From the NCBI GenBank assembly GCA_963575645.1, contig OY754469.1, positions 14,402,001 to 14,466,000 of the forward strand: 64,000 bases of DNA, in the 5' to 3' direction. The DNA is from Xanthostigma xanthostigma (lineage: Eukaryota > Arthropoda > Insecta > Raphidioptera > Raphidiidae). Below the pieces are notes generated by a model, which saw nothing but the letters and a program-made list of their open reading frames with translations, did not search any database and was not told the DNA's origin. Both the position numbers and the translations under genes were made by a program. Each line of letters starts with the position of its first letter. The first letter of the stretch is position 1. Below, piece after piece: positions 39,943-50,290 of this stretch.

Positions 39943-39993
39943 ATGAAGACTATTAAAAAAGTGCAAGCAACAGTTTCAACAAATGAACAACAG
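39943..39993 (+). CDS. geminin: geminin coding exon 1
   Basis: 17 codons, MKTIKKVQATVSTNEQQ, then donor gtacgt; in phase with exon 2. Confidence 0.82.
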
Positions 39994-40622
39994 GTACGTT
40001 TCATATGATTAAAAATAACAGTTGTTAACTCACTGATTTTAGAAGACTATAGTAAACAAAAGTTACATGCCACTCTAACATTAATTTTTCTTTATCGTTT
40101 TAGGAAAACTTGAAAAATACCCGCAGGACTCTTAAAGTTTTACAGCAGTCAGCTGTTGATAAAGAAAATCTAGCAGGCCGACCATCCATGAAACCGATAA
40201 GTGATACGATTGATAAACCCCATTCCAAGAAAATCAAATTAATAGAAGATGGCACCCAAACCGGTAAAGATTGGAAAGTCACAGCAAACGATTTGACGAA
40301 AGAATCAGAATCGGAAAAATTAGCCGAAGAGAGACGTCTGGCTTTAGAAGAAACGCTGTGTGAAAATCAAGACTTACATGAACAGATAAATGCTTTAAAA
40401 GAAAAACATGAAAATGAAAAGCGAGAATTATGTGAAAAAATCGATATGTTGAAAGAACAGAATAAAATATTAAAAGAAATGTGCGACGAACATAAACACC
40501 TCGTTGAAGTGTTGACTGAAATGCTCGAAGAAAAAGAAGTTAGCGTTACCGAATGTGCTGAAGAAGTAAGCGAACGAACCGATCGTAACGAAGTTAGCGT
40601 GGCAGAAGAAGCTACTGAATAA
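39943..40622 (+). CDS. geminin: Geminin, DNA replication licensing inhibitor
   Basis: Geminin binds Cdt1 and blocks reloading of MCM helicase in S/G2. Two exons, 39943..39993 and 40104..40622, give 189 residues, the size usual for geminins (~190-210). The N-terminal half is basic and unstructured. From Trp74 the family pattern begins (GKDWKVTANDL), followed by a long coiled coil at about residues 87-156 (AEERRLALEETLCENQDLHE, LKEQNKILKE, HKHLVEVLTEMLEE). The C-terminal tail is acidic. The match to vertebrate geminin lies in W..., EERR.AL...L.EN..LH..I and the final L.E.L.E. The related GEMC1/multicilin coiled coils are longer proteins and fit less well. The gene is divergent from retm, and SPATA22 follows ~1.06 kb downstream on the same strand. 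Confidence 0.9.
40104..40622 (+). CDS. geminin: geminin coding exon 2
   Basis: Acceptor gttttag; 172 codons from ENLKNTRRTLKVL through the coiled coil to TAA. Confidence 0.92.
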   Translation, partial: ENLKNTRRTLKVLQQSAVDKENLAGRPSMKPISDTIDKPHSKKIKLIEDGTQTGKDWKVTANDLTKESESEKLAEERRLALEETLCENQDLHEQINALKEKHENEKRELCEKIDMLKEQNKILKEMCDEHKHLVEVLTEMLEEKEVSVTECAEEVSERTDRNEVSVAEEATE

Positions 40623-40780
40623 AAACCTTTGCGTGAATGTGTCCTTTGAACATTAAATATTCAAAAACAAATTATATTAATTTATTTTTTTATTATCATT
40701 AGAATGGATATCACTTTCTTTTATTTGTAATGTATATAATATGACAATAATTATATTAATAAGTGTTTGCAAAATTAACA

Positions 40781-40786
40781 AATAAA
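40781..40786 (+). terminator. Probable polyadenylation signal of geminin
   Basis: AATAAA about 160 bp after the geminin stop codon. Confidence 0.55.
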
Positions 40787-40932
40787 CTGCCTTAATTAAG
40801 ATCCGTTCATTTTTATTTATAGTCCAAGATAAGTATGAAAGTTAATTCGACAAAAAAATAATAAAAATACAAATCAATATAATATGGATCGAAAGTTAAT
40901 TCGGTTTTACATAAAGAAAACATGGCCTAAAA

Positions 40933-41434
40933 CAGTGATTCCCAAAGTGGTCTATATCGACCCCCAGGGGTCGACGACAGCTTGCAAGGGGTCCATGTCA
41001 GCGGGAAATAAAATTGAGGGTCAACGATAGTGAATCTCCTAACAAAAAAAGAAACCAACTGGACATCGTTAACCGAAGAGATTTAAGACTAAATCTAACT
41101 AAATTGATGCCAAATGAAAATTTATTATTAAAGCATCAGGTTCATCCCTCACACTAAAAGCATTTATTTTTTGCTTAGTTATTTTATGTAACAGAAAGTA
41201 AATTTTAATTTGATTCGTTTAATTTGAATCTAATTAATAAATGTATAAAACTAAACATTTCACAACCGTTATAAATTTAAATCGTTCAAAGTAAGGAGCA
41301 CTATTATATCGGTTGTCAAAAATACATTTGAAATTAATGCATTTGCAAAAAATCAATATCAGATAGGCAGGGGGTCTACTCAAAACCGAAAAACATGGCA
41401 AGTGGTTTACGAGAAAAAAGTTTGGGAGCCTCTG
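40933..41434 (+). mobile_element. hAT MITE (502 bp)
   Basis: Ends CAGTGATTCCCAAAGTGG and (reverse complement) CAGAGGCTCCCAAAC. Perfect 8-bp duplication GCCTAAAA (40925..40932, 41435..41442). Lies between geminin and SPATA22. Confidence 0.92.
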
Positions 41435-41684
41435 GCCTAAAAGAATAGATACAATTTTTTTTTTTTTTTTGACTTCGCCTGACTTGTCTTTGGCCAGTAG
41501 CCGATTATATTAGATTTTCCAATTTAGTATTGGTTACAATTTATAGCCTAATACCGCACTCTTTTTTTGTTATTTACAGTTGTACAAACTGTTGAAACAA
41601 TTGACTTACAAATTAAGTAAAACATTTGACTTTGACAATTCAGAAACTTTTTGATTGATTGTTAAGACAATTATTGTTTGAACA

Positions 41685-41706
41685 ATGAATAACTTAATGA
41701 ATTTCA
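41685..41706 (+). CDS. SPATA22: SPATA22-like coding exon 1
   Basis: 22 nt encoding MNNLMNF plus one base, then gtaagt. Splicing to exon 2 gives NSNEIPEKQF. Short, so the start is less sure than the rest. Confidence 0.65.
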
Positions 41707-44700
41707 GTAAGTTTAGTTTATTTAGATATATATTATACATATTTTTTAAGTATTGAACTAATTAAAAACTTGAAATTAATGTTTTTTTAATTATTATTCA
41801 TAGATTCTAATGAAATCCCAGAAAAGCAATTTATTTGCAATTTTCAATCAAATGAATATGATATACCTAATTATGGACAAAATCGCAGGTAATCATCTTA
41901 TCAACAATTTATTTATTACTACAAATAATTTGTTAACTATAAGTTGTTGGATGTAATAATTTTGATTTATTTTTCAGCATAAATACAACACGGGTTTCTT
42001 CATACCGATACCCTATTTCTAGGCCATTGTTTAATCAAGTCGATATACCAACAAATATTTACTCTCCTGCTCAATATCCTACCAATAATTATTTGTTACA
42101 AGACAACAATCCACATTATATGCCACAAACACCATTGGTTGAATATGGCAACAATCATGTGCAACAGCAAAGTTCTAATTTCCGAATGGCTGTTAGCACA
42201 GACTTTGCACATCAGCCTCGAAACTTTCCCGCTCAAAACGTATGTATCCATGCATCACTAAACATTTCTTGACTACGAATAATTCATAATACTTAAAAAT
42301 TTGAAAAAGAAATCAGCCATGCACTTGAAATTTTGTTACATAATTTTATTGTACAAATCTTTGATGAACGTCTGAATAGAACTCTTCAAATAAATAAAAT
42401 TGTCGACCAATTTTTTTCAGACCATATATTCAGCCCCGGATCTACGATTTTTTCGAACCGGGGCAGAAACTTGATAATGGCGCCCCCTCTCTCCAGCATT
42501 TGAGATAAATTACTTAAAAAAACTCAAATATATAATGGTTGGTATTTTTCATGAACGGCAAACCGTCAGAAAACAGTCAGATAGAGTAAATCGGAAAAAG
42601 GACAGATTAGATGTGGTTTTGGCGCCCTCTAAAATTGCCGCCCGGGGCGGGTGCCCCGATTTGCCCCCCCCCCCCAGATCCCGGGCTGCATATATTGACA
42701 CAAAAAATTATATAAAAATATAAATCAATATTGATTTATATTTTTATATTATTTTTGTCAATATATAGTCTGAAAAAAATTGGTCTACAATTTTATTTAT
42801 TTGAATAATTTTATTGTATTTGAAGAACTGGTAAAATGTCATTAGGATTTTTCATTTATTATAGAATAATAATAAATTTAAAGTTTGGGTAGGAGATATG
42901 ACCAAATAACTAATTAGAGATCAGCTGTTGGAGACAAAAAAGAATAAAAATTGGTTAATTCATTGAAATCATTTTGTAATAGCCTCTAGTTAGCGAATAT
43001 TCTGCACGATGTTTGGCAAAATGTATCTGGTTAACAAAGGTTATCGGAACTGGGTACATTTTGGCGCCACTGACCTCAGATGTCTAGCATCTATAATTCA
43101 CAACAATGCAGTACTGTCTATTAATTCAACTGACAAGTATTGTTTAACAATAAGACGTGATTTTTGTTCAGAGTGAATATAAGCTTACGCTGTTCTTTAA
43201 AAAAATATTTGTCTATCAATTTTCAGAACGCAAATCGCAACGTAATGTATTCAAACCCTGATATTCAAGTTACACCTGTAACCAAAGCTATAAAACCAAA
43301 TTCCCGCTCGGATGTACAGAATAACGTTGATAAAAACATAGAAAAAAAATGCTTGCAAACTGAAAACAAACAAACTGAACCCGATAATGCGAACATTTCA
43401 CGAAAACGCCAGTGGGATTTGAGCAATGACGTATCGGAGAGTAAAAAAAAGGTTCTTTTTCTCTTGAATGGATCTATTTCAGTTTCTGATATTAATCCCT
43501 ATAATTCCAGGCACTTAGGTCAAATATATACAGGATGAGTCAGACCACCCGTATCAGTCGTTTTTTTCGAAAACTGTTAGTCGTAGAGAGTTGTGTCAAA
43601 AATCTGTATTATAAAAGCCCTAATGAAGAATCGAATGGTGATATTTTTTTCCCCCGGAAAGATCGGCTTCCCTGTTAGTTTGCTCCGGAGTGTTCAGAAC
43701 TCCGGAATGTTAAATGGCAGGATAGGTCGAAAGTGGTATTGTTGAAAAGATCTTGAAAAAATAAGCAAGTTTTGTAGGACATTTTTTTTGTTACTGCCAC
43801 CCCTGTTAAGTAATATTCGTTTGAAAATATTAAATTAACATGTCAGAATAACATTCTTAATTTTAAAAGTCGACATTTAAAATCTAGTTACCTAATTAAA
43901 CTATGCCACAATAAGTTTTCAATAATTGCAATTGTTTTTTTTTTGTCGGAAAATACTTCCAGGTACTCATAACATATCTAGAAGAGCTCCGCAGTGTTTA
44001 GAAGTAAATTGAAGTCAGTTTGAACATTTGTGACATTGTTTAATTAGGTAACTAGATTTTAAATGCCGACTTTTAAAATTAAGTTTGTTATTCTGACATG
44101 TTAATTTAACAATTTCAAACGGATATTACTTAACAGGGGTGGCAGTAACAAAAAAAAATGTCCTACAAAACTTGCTTATTTTTTAAAGATCTTTTCAACA
44201 ATACCACTTTCGACCTATCGTGCCATTTAACATTCCGGAGCAAACTAACAGGGAAGCCGACCTTTCCGGGGGGAAAAAATATCACCATTCGATTCTTCAT
44301 TAGGGCTTTTATAATATAGATTTTTGACACAACTCTCTACGACTAACAGTTTTCGAAAAAAACGACTGATACGGGTAGTCTGACTCACCTTGTATATTAT
44401 ATGTAGCTAAGCACCATACAACATCTTATGAAAAATCTCCAATCTATGCGGGATCTTATCTTTTTAATAATTTACCAAGACATATAAGCCAAAGTACAAA
44501 TATTAGACAATTTGGAATTGAGCTCAAAAAGTACCTCACTACAAATTGTTTTTATAGTATAAATGAATATTTAAATTCTTAGCTTTTAACTTGATTTTAA
44601 TTTGACTATTCACATCTATACTTAATATAGCTAGGTGAAATATTGTTATTATTATTATTATTGCCATTTTATGTACGTCTGGTTGTGGATAAATACTATA

Positions 44701-46530
44701 GACCAAATAAATCCTGAAATAAGCAGACGATTCGACAGCTCAATATACTTAGGCTATTCGCACATGGGTCCACTGTTTTGCAACTTGAGTTTCAAACAAG
44801 TTGAAGATGCAACTATTGTGCAATCGGTTTGCAATCGCTTGAGGTCCACGCACGAGTTGAATCTGAATTGCTAAATATGATTGCTCCTACCTTACAGAAG
44901 ACAAATTTTGCAACAGCTTGCAACCGAATCTGAATTGCTAAAGATGTTTGCTCCTACCTTACAGAAGACAAATTTTGCAACAGCTTGCAACCATGTAACT
45001 GAAATTGCTTCTCGACCAGCAAACACAGTCGCCCGCGACCCGTTTGAAACTAATTTCAAATCTGTCGTGTTTCTGTCGACCAATACGCGGCACTCCATTC
45101 TCTGAATCGGTTTGAAAGTCAAACTGCAAAACAGTCGACCCATGTATCTAGACTTATACATAAACTAGCCGCTACCCGTGGCTTCGCACGCGATTGAAAC
45201 GAAACACAGATGCGTTCCCGTTATTTGGCCTAGTTACTCATTTATCGACGTCGACACTCGCTAAGAATAGATTTTATGCAAATCCTATCCAAAACGAGCT
45301 TTCACCTACCATCACATATTCTATCTCCCTCCTTTCTCTATCTTCCTCTCTGCCTCTGGAAATATTATACTGTCCTTTCCATCTACGCAACCATTCACAC
45401 ATACCCACGTAGCAACTCACATCCATAGTATATGAGATGGTAGGTGAAAAATCCGTTTTGGATAGGAGTTATATAAAATCCATTCCTAGTGGGTATCTAC
45501 GTCGAGAAAGAAGTAACTATGCCTTTCAAGTCAATCAGGCTTATAGTTTTGGAGATCTCGTGATGAGTCTCGCTTGTATTAGAGCTATAACAAACCGTAT
45601 GTATTCGTTACTGAGTAACGGGTACATCTTCTGACTCGAAGTACCGAATCGTTACTTACAAATTCATTTCGTTACTCGCATCTGTCGTATCGAACTGACA
45701 TGGAGTCAGTTCGACTCGTTTGATGCGGTTATACGTTATACGAACGAAGTCATACCGTATCACGATGCGACGCGCCTCGATGGGATAGTACATGCTTGAT
45801 GCCAGAGAACATACACTTCTTGATGCTGTTATACACGATTGTATGTCGTATGAAAAGTAACGAGTAAGGTAACGATACGAAAGTAACGGGTACTGGTTCT
45901 TTAAGTAACGAATACATACGGGTACACAATTTCTCGTTACTTTTACAGCTCTAGCTTGTATATAAAATATACAGATGAATAACAACGTTATTATTTTCAG
46001 TTGTTCTTCCCTGAAACGAAAGTATTCACAGGGACTATAGAATACATTTTTAGATGGAAAAAACTCAATTTACCGTTTCACTGTCTGTATCAGACTATCG
46101 GTACGAACTGTGTTCATAAATGTTATTGTTTCCAAAAACAATACTTAAATAAATACAAATTTTAAATTATAGCAACGTGTCTTAATATAAAGCAAGGGAT
46201 CCGTCCATCGTCCAAACTGCTGCTCATACGTGAAGAAAAAGGACCGGTTATGCAAGTTATATTTTATGAAATGGACAACAAATTACCGATCATTCGATGC
46301 GGCCAGTTGATAAGGTAATTGATACAGTCGTATGAACTGACTGAGCTTATAGTATTTGGGGATATATTTGGGCGATTTCTTGTTGCAGATGCGTTGGAAG
46401 AATGATTGGAGCCAACAAATTACACGCTTTGAGTATCAGAGAGGCTCAAATAAACGACAAAGAAGCACTACAAAGACTCACATTCATATCGAACCATGCA
46501 ATCAATCGGAGTCTTAAATCCGCACAATAA
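41685..46530 (+). CDS. SPATA22: SPATA22-like meiotic recombination protein
   Basis: Seven exons join in phase: 41685..41706, 41804..41888, 41978..42239, 43227..43451, 46001..46100, 46173..46314 and 46389..46530, giving 325 residues (human SPATA22 is ~363). Residues 1-200 are Asn/Gln/Pro/Tyr-rich and disordered, as in SPATA22. The C-terminal ~125 residues match the SPATA22 domain in order: a helix around IEYIFRWKK, then KLLLIREEKG, VIFYEMDNKLPIIRCGQLIR, CVGRMIGANKLHALSIREAQ, and ALQRLTFISNHAINRS. In vertebrates SPATA22 partners MEIOB with RPA on single-stranded DNA during meiotic recombination. Identification rests on remembered motif order; no alignment was run. Exon 4's donor (AAG then gttctt) is weak, and intron 4 holds a LINE fragment and two DNA elements. 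Confidence 0.8.
41804..41888 (+). CDS. SPATA22: SPATA22-like coding exon 2
   Basis: SNEIPEKQFICNFQSNEYDI to NYGQNR; acceptor attcatag, donor gtaatc, phase 2 out. Confidence 0.75.
41978..42239 (+). CDS. SPATA22: SPATA22-like coding exon 3
   Basis: Residues 36-123, Asn/Gln/Pro/Tyr-rich (YSPAQYPTNNYLLQDNN). Acceptor tttttcag, donor gtatgt after CCCGCTCAAAAC. Confidence 0.78.
42356..42805. mobile_element. Foldback repeat, family copy 2 (interrupted)
   Basis: Inverted arms ttcaaataaataaaattgtc / acaattttatttatttgaa, as at 24861..25262. Split by the hAT at 42431. A third fragment (ataataaaaatacaaatcaa) is at 40858. In SPATA22 intron 3. Confidence 0.75.
42431..42688 (+). mobile_element. hAT MITE (258 bp) inserted in the foldback repeat
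   Basis: Ends CAGCCCCGGATCTA and (reverse complement) CAGCCCGGGATCTGG. Perfect 8-bp duplication CATATATT (42423..42430 and 42689..42696). GC-rich right end with a long C run. Confidence 0.92.
43227..43451 (+). CDS. SPATA22: SPATA22-like coding exon 4
   Basis: Residues 124-198: NANRNVMYSNPDIQVTP to SKRQW-like KRQWDLSNDVSESKKK. Acceptor ttttcag. The donor gttctt sits ~10 bp before LINE sequence; the frame stays open past it, so the exon end is uncertain. Confidence 0.7.
43460..44583 (+). pseudogene. LINE ORF2 C-terminal fragment, interrupted
   Basis: Left part: LNGSISVSDINPYNSRHLGQ. Right part: KSPIYAGSYLFNNLPRHISQ then LKKYLTTNCFYSINEYLNS and stop. This is the tail of a jockey/CR1-like ORF2 (YN-R ... 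Y-G-LFN-LP--I). The foldback at 43531..44392 separates the parts. In SPATA22 intron 4. Confidence 0.75.
43531..44392. mobile_element. TA-flanked foldback element (862 bp)
   Basis: Ends CAGGATGAGTCAGACCACCC / GGGTAGTCTGACTCACCTTG with TA on both sides. Arms of ~400 bp carry ccctgttagtttgctccgg and aacaggggtggcagtaac. No transposase. Confidence 0.88.
44747..45155. mobile_element. MITE with an internal tandem duplication
   Basis: Imperfect TIRs of ~45 bp (cacatgggtccactgttttg / caaaacagtcgacccatgta). Inside, 44859..44925 and 44926..44992 are 67-bp near-identical copies (gaatctgaattgctaaa...). Confidence 0.7.
45164..45540. repeat. RTE-like tail, inverted pair
   Basis: Starts actagccgctacccgtggct then cgcacgcgattgaaacgaaa, as at 55307. 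Parts at 45283..45310 and 45437..45465 are inverted to each other (ctatccaaaacg / cgttttggatag; cacctaccatc / gatggtaggtg). Confidence 0.55.
45580..45953 (-). mobile_element. hAT MITE, TAGAGCTGTAA family, copy 3
   Basis: Perfect 8-bp duplication GCTTGTAT (45572..45579 and 45954..45961). Opposite orientation to copy 1. Uninterrupted at the site where copy 2 carries the 709-bp foldback. Ends only 47 bp before SPATA22 exon 5. Confidence 0.92.
46001..46100 (+). CDS. SPATA22: SPATA22-like coding exon 5
   Basis: Only 100 nt: LFFPETKVFTGTIEYIFRWK to LYQTI. It fits as the first helix of the SPATA22 domain. Acceptor attttcag, donor gtacga; phases match exons 4 and 6. Confidence 0.75.
46173..46314 (+). 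CDS. SPATA22: SPATA22-like coding exon 6
   Basis: TCLNIKQGIRPSSKLLLIRE to NKLPIIRCGQLIR, the core strands of the OB-like C-terminal domain. Acceptor attatag, donor gtaatt. Confidence 0.85.
46389..46530 (+). CDS. SPATA22: SPATA22-like coding exon 7
   Basis: CVGRMIGANKLHALSIREAQ to SNHAINRSLKSAQ then TAA. It corresponds to the last strand and C-terminal helix of SPATA22. Acceptor gttgcag. Confidence 0.87.
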
Positions 46531-46796
46531 AATGTAATAATATGTGGTTTTTAAATGTATTTTTTTTGTTTTCAACAGTTGTGATACCAACATGTCGCGA
46601 CATTGCTATCATCCAGTGTACTAATTGATCAGTGGATTGGTATTTTATTAAAATTATTCCATGTATGTATAGACACTGGTGAGCAACAATGTAACAAGTT
46701 GACAAGATTTTTTTTCTCCTTAATGTATTATATACGTTCCTTTGTTAAATAATTATGATTTATATTTCGTTAATACAACTATGTTATAAAATAAGA

Positions 46797-46802
46797 AATA
46801 AA
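46797..46802 (+). terminator. Probable polyadenylation signal of SPATA22-like gene
   Basis: AATAAA ~270 bp after the stop codon, followed by a T-rich stretch. Confidence 0.5.
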
Positions 46803-47544
46803 GTTTTTTTATTGACTCATCAACACACATCCGAAATGTGATTTTCCGCTATTCTAAACTACCCTCGGACGAAGCTGGACAAAAGAGCGAGTTTTTAGTG
46901 TATTTGCCATAAGGCACTTGCATTATTGGCGTCGGTCGGATGGTGGGGCATAGGGGTCAGACCAAAATTTTTCGACGTTTCATAGCCTCCCAAACACGGC
47001 ACTATTTTTGGAAATATAAATTGTGTTAGCACGATAACTCTCGACACACTTAACCGATTTAAACGAAATTTGGTCTACATGTTGGAATCCACCCCCGCAC
47101 AAAGCATATTTAAAATGGGCCCAATCGGGCCACTTTAAGGGAAAAATTTGTTTGGGTCAAAGATACCGAAAAAATTCTAAGAATCGTGTCAAATTTAAAT
47201 TTTAACCCTTTAGTAGTTATTAAAATGTGCTGCTAAAATTTAAATAAAATCGGCCTGACAGGACCAAACTTACAAATTTTATGAAAACAAGTTTACTGAT
47301 ATGGATTTACATACTGAAGGGTGTATATAATTTGGTACAGATGGTAAATTGATATGTAGTATTGAATTAAGTAAAAAAATGTTGTTTTAAGGGGTGTATT
47401 AAGGGGTATTTTTTTTATTTTGTCGAAAAAAAAAGTTATATTCATACAATAGAGCCACACTGCCTATAAAAGCAAATACACTATATTGCCGGCAGTGTTT
47501 GGCACTGCGACCCAAGTTTTTTAAGATCAATAATTGTGAGTATA

Positions 47545-47745
47545 TAGTAGTCTCACTAATCCGGCACTATTAGAAACTAGGAGGTGTCGGATTATTGGAC
47601 AGTTCGAATTGTATAGAAAAATTCATAATATGTAAATAAAATAAAGCGAGCGAGCGCGGAACGAGAGTAGGGAGGCGTAAGCGGAGGGTGCCGGATTACT
47701 GGACGTATCGAACTACTGAAGTGCCGGATTAGTGAGACTCTACTG
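47545..47745. mobile_element. pogo/Tigger-like MITE (~201 bp)
   Basis: Right end gtgccggattagtgagactc-tactg then TA; left end tagtctcactaatccggcac. Interior ggattattggacagttcga / ggattactggacgtatcga. Confidence 0.7.
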
Positions 47746-48383
47746 TACTTTTATCTATATCTTCTGAAAAAAAATTAGTTTTTTTTTCCGATAGACTTTT
47801 CAGAAAATGTGTAAATCAAATTTAATACGATCGTTAGTAATACTGCTATAAAGTTAATACATTTGCGTTTTTTTATTGTACATTTTTCGACAAAACTCAG
47901 ATATCTTTTATACAAAAAATATGTTTGCATTTTATTTTATATTTGTCGATAATTAATTTGATAAAGAAATCTGCTAAAAATAAAAATAGTCACATTGACG
48001 TATTTTATTCCAAATAGTTAAATAAGCCATTTTTTTTTGTTTGTATTTTGTCTTAAAACATACATTATTTATCTGTCAAAGGTTGCAAAAGGTGACCATT
48101 AGAAAAAATGTTGTTTTGAACTCGAAACTGTGAGAAATTGATAATAATTGCAATTGCAAAGAAAATATCACACTTATATTTTCTGTTACAAATATTCGAA
48201 TCTCAACCGTACCATTACGTAACTAGCGGTTTTTAAGCGACCGTAGTACGTTATCTTTGTTTTTTTGACCAGGGAACCAATATGTCGTACGCGATGCTTA
48301 TTCTGTCGCTAAAGCCTGAAATATATGCAGCCCAAATTACATTTTTGAGATAAAACGTAAAAATCACGCTGAATCGAATAACA

Positions 48384-48660
48384 AGGGCGTAGATATGGGG
48401 GGTAAAGAGGGTAATTACCCCCCCCAGGATCATAATAATAAAAAATAAAAACTGATAATAATACGAATACCTGCAGGTTAAAAAATAAAATTGAGAAATA
48501 CTTTTTGAAAAGGAATATGTAAAATTAGTTTAGGAATTAATATTTTGCTTGATATCTTCCTTCTTGAGTATTCTTGTGTGATATTAATAAAACTTAAAAA
48601 AATATTGATTTTTTGCTTTACCCCCTCCCCCCAGAAAAAAAAAATATCTACGATCTTGGC
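48384..48660. mobile_element. hAT MITE, CAAGGGCGTAGAT family, copy 1
   Basis: Left end caagggcgtagatatggggg, right end ccccccagaaaa...atatctacg. Shares attaatattttgcttga and ctttttgaaa with the copy at 52582 (inverted). Right end decayed. Confidence 0.65.
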
Positions 48661-49239
48661 TGTATATCCAATAGTTCAGAAATTTTGGCGTTTTATAGTT
48701 TGTGAAGAAAAAAATATATAATGGCTTCTATTCCATCTACTAAAATAAAAGAGATACAGAAGTAACAGAGCTGCAGATGACCGTAAAGAAAGCAGTGCAT
48801 TTTTTTCTATTAAGTATTATAGTTAATATAAAACGTATTGGAAAGCTGTTAAAAAAATTCGCAATTTTACAAAATACAGAGAAACTTAAAAAATCAAGAG
48901 TTTTGAAAAAATCTTTCAAATATCTCTCAAGTTGGCAGGCTTTAAATGAGAAAAAAATACGCTAAATCGAATGGACACAAGCGGACACCGGCATCTCTCT
49001 TAGTTTTAGTTTAGAAGTAACAACCGTTAAAAATAAAAAAACTTATAAAGACATATTAGTATAATTTATATCTCCGAAACGAAGCTAGATACAAAGCATT
49101 GCATCCAGTATATGTATCAAAATCTAAATATCAATCCGATCTGAGAGATTTTATTTATTATTTTTTTTTTAACTGTAACGATTTTTTAATAAAAAGTTTT
49201 ATATTATAAATATACCCGCAATCAGGAAACCACTGACTT

Positions 49240-49575
49240 GAATTTAGGAAATTTGCATGGGAAAAGAATGTTTGTGGGCCCTTCAAACAGGCTTACAGAG
49301 GACTCAGTAGACCTAAACTCAGGAAAGTGGTTGGGCTCTTAACCGGTCATGCACCCCTGAGAAACACGATGGGGATACGTCAGGAATCGACACAGTATAG
49401 ATATTGCAAAATGGAGGACGAAACAGCTAACCATTTACTGTTCGAATGCGAAGCCCTAGCCTACAGGAGAACAACCATCTTTGGACACATTGATGAGAGC
49501 GGAATAATTCCTCAGAACAATCTAGTCATCAATCTTCTGGAGTTCATGAGAAGATCCAAACTATTGGAGGTTTAA
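49240..49575 (+). pseudogene. Non-LTR retrotransposon ORF2 C-terminal fragment
   Basis: Frame from about 49275: FKQAYRGLSRPKLRKVVGLL, TGHAPLRNTMGIR, then CKMEDETANHLLFECEALAY and RRSKLLEV stop. The C..E.ET..HLLF.C pattern is the cysteine motif at the end of jockey/R1-type ORF2. RT domain absent. Confidence 0.8.
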
Positions 49576-49979
49576 ATCCAGGACAAGGGGTAGCACAAAA
49601 ATTCTACTAGGATGACGTGCATAACAGGCTATTAAGCCATAACCCCTGATTTATTCATTCATTTATATGATAAAACGGACATTCGATAGTTTAATACAAA
49701 AAATGTGGCTCTATTTAGACTTTAATTCTTATACGCTGCATTTTCTGAATTATCATCTGGTAAAAACGCGAAATAACCAGAAAATACAAAAATAGTTGCC
49801 TTTTGCACCTTTTCTGTACACAAACATTAAAAGAGCGATTAAAATATTTACATTTCATAATTTTAAACTACGTAAAATCCGTGTCTGATGACTGATAACC
49901 GAAAAAGATTGTTCTGTAATGAAAATGTCATACAAATAGATTTAAGGCTATTTACACAACGAATGTTTAAGCTTCGGTG

Positions 49980-50290
49980 TACCTATCATAGCATGTTATA
50001 AAACAAAGTCCCCTCGCCGCGTCTTTCTGTTTGAACGCCATAAACTTAAAAACTACCGAATGGATTTTTATACGGTTTTCACCAATGAACGGAGTGATTC
50101 AAGAGAAAGGTTTATGTGTATAATTCATTAATGTTTTGTGTAAATTGGTTGAAATATGACGATGATTGTTGAAGATGTCGGAAAAAATCAAGCCGACTGA
50201 GTGCTTTCATCGAAAACGTTGCCTAATTCTCTTTTATAGGTCTACAGAAAAGTCCGCGACGGCACATGTCCTTCTTTTAAGGATAGCTTA
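49980..50290. repeat. Possible dispersed repeat remnant
   Basis: The phrase aactaccgaatggattttta with cggttttcaccaat resembles widespread insect non-LTR tails. Not duplicated in this window. Confidence 0.3.

Noticed and set aside
44747..45155. ORFs on both strands around 44635..45161
   Set aside because: They fall in a MITE with TIRs and a tandem duplication.
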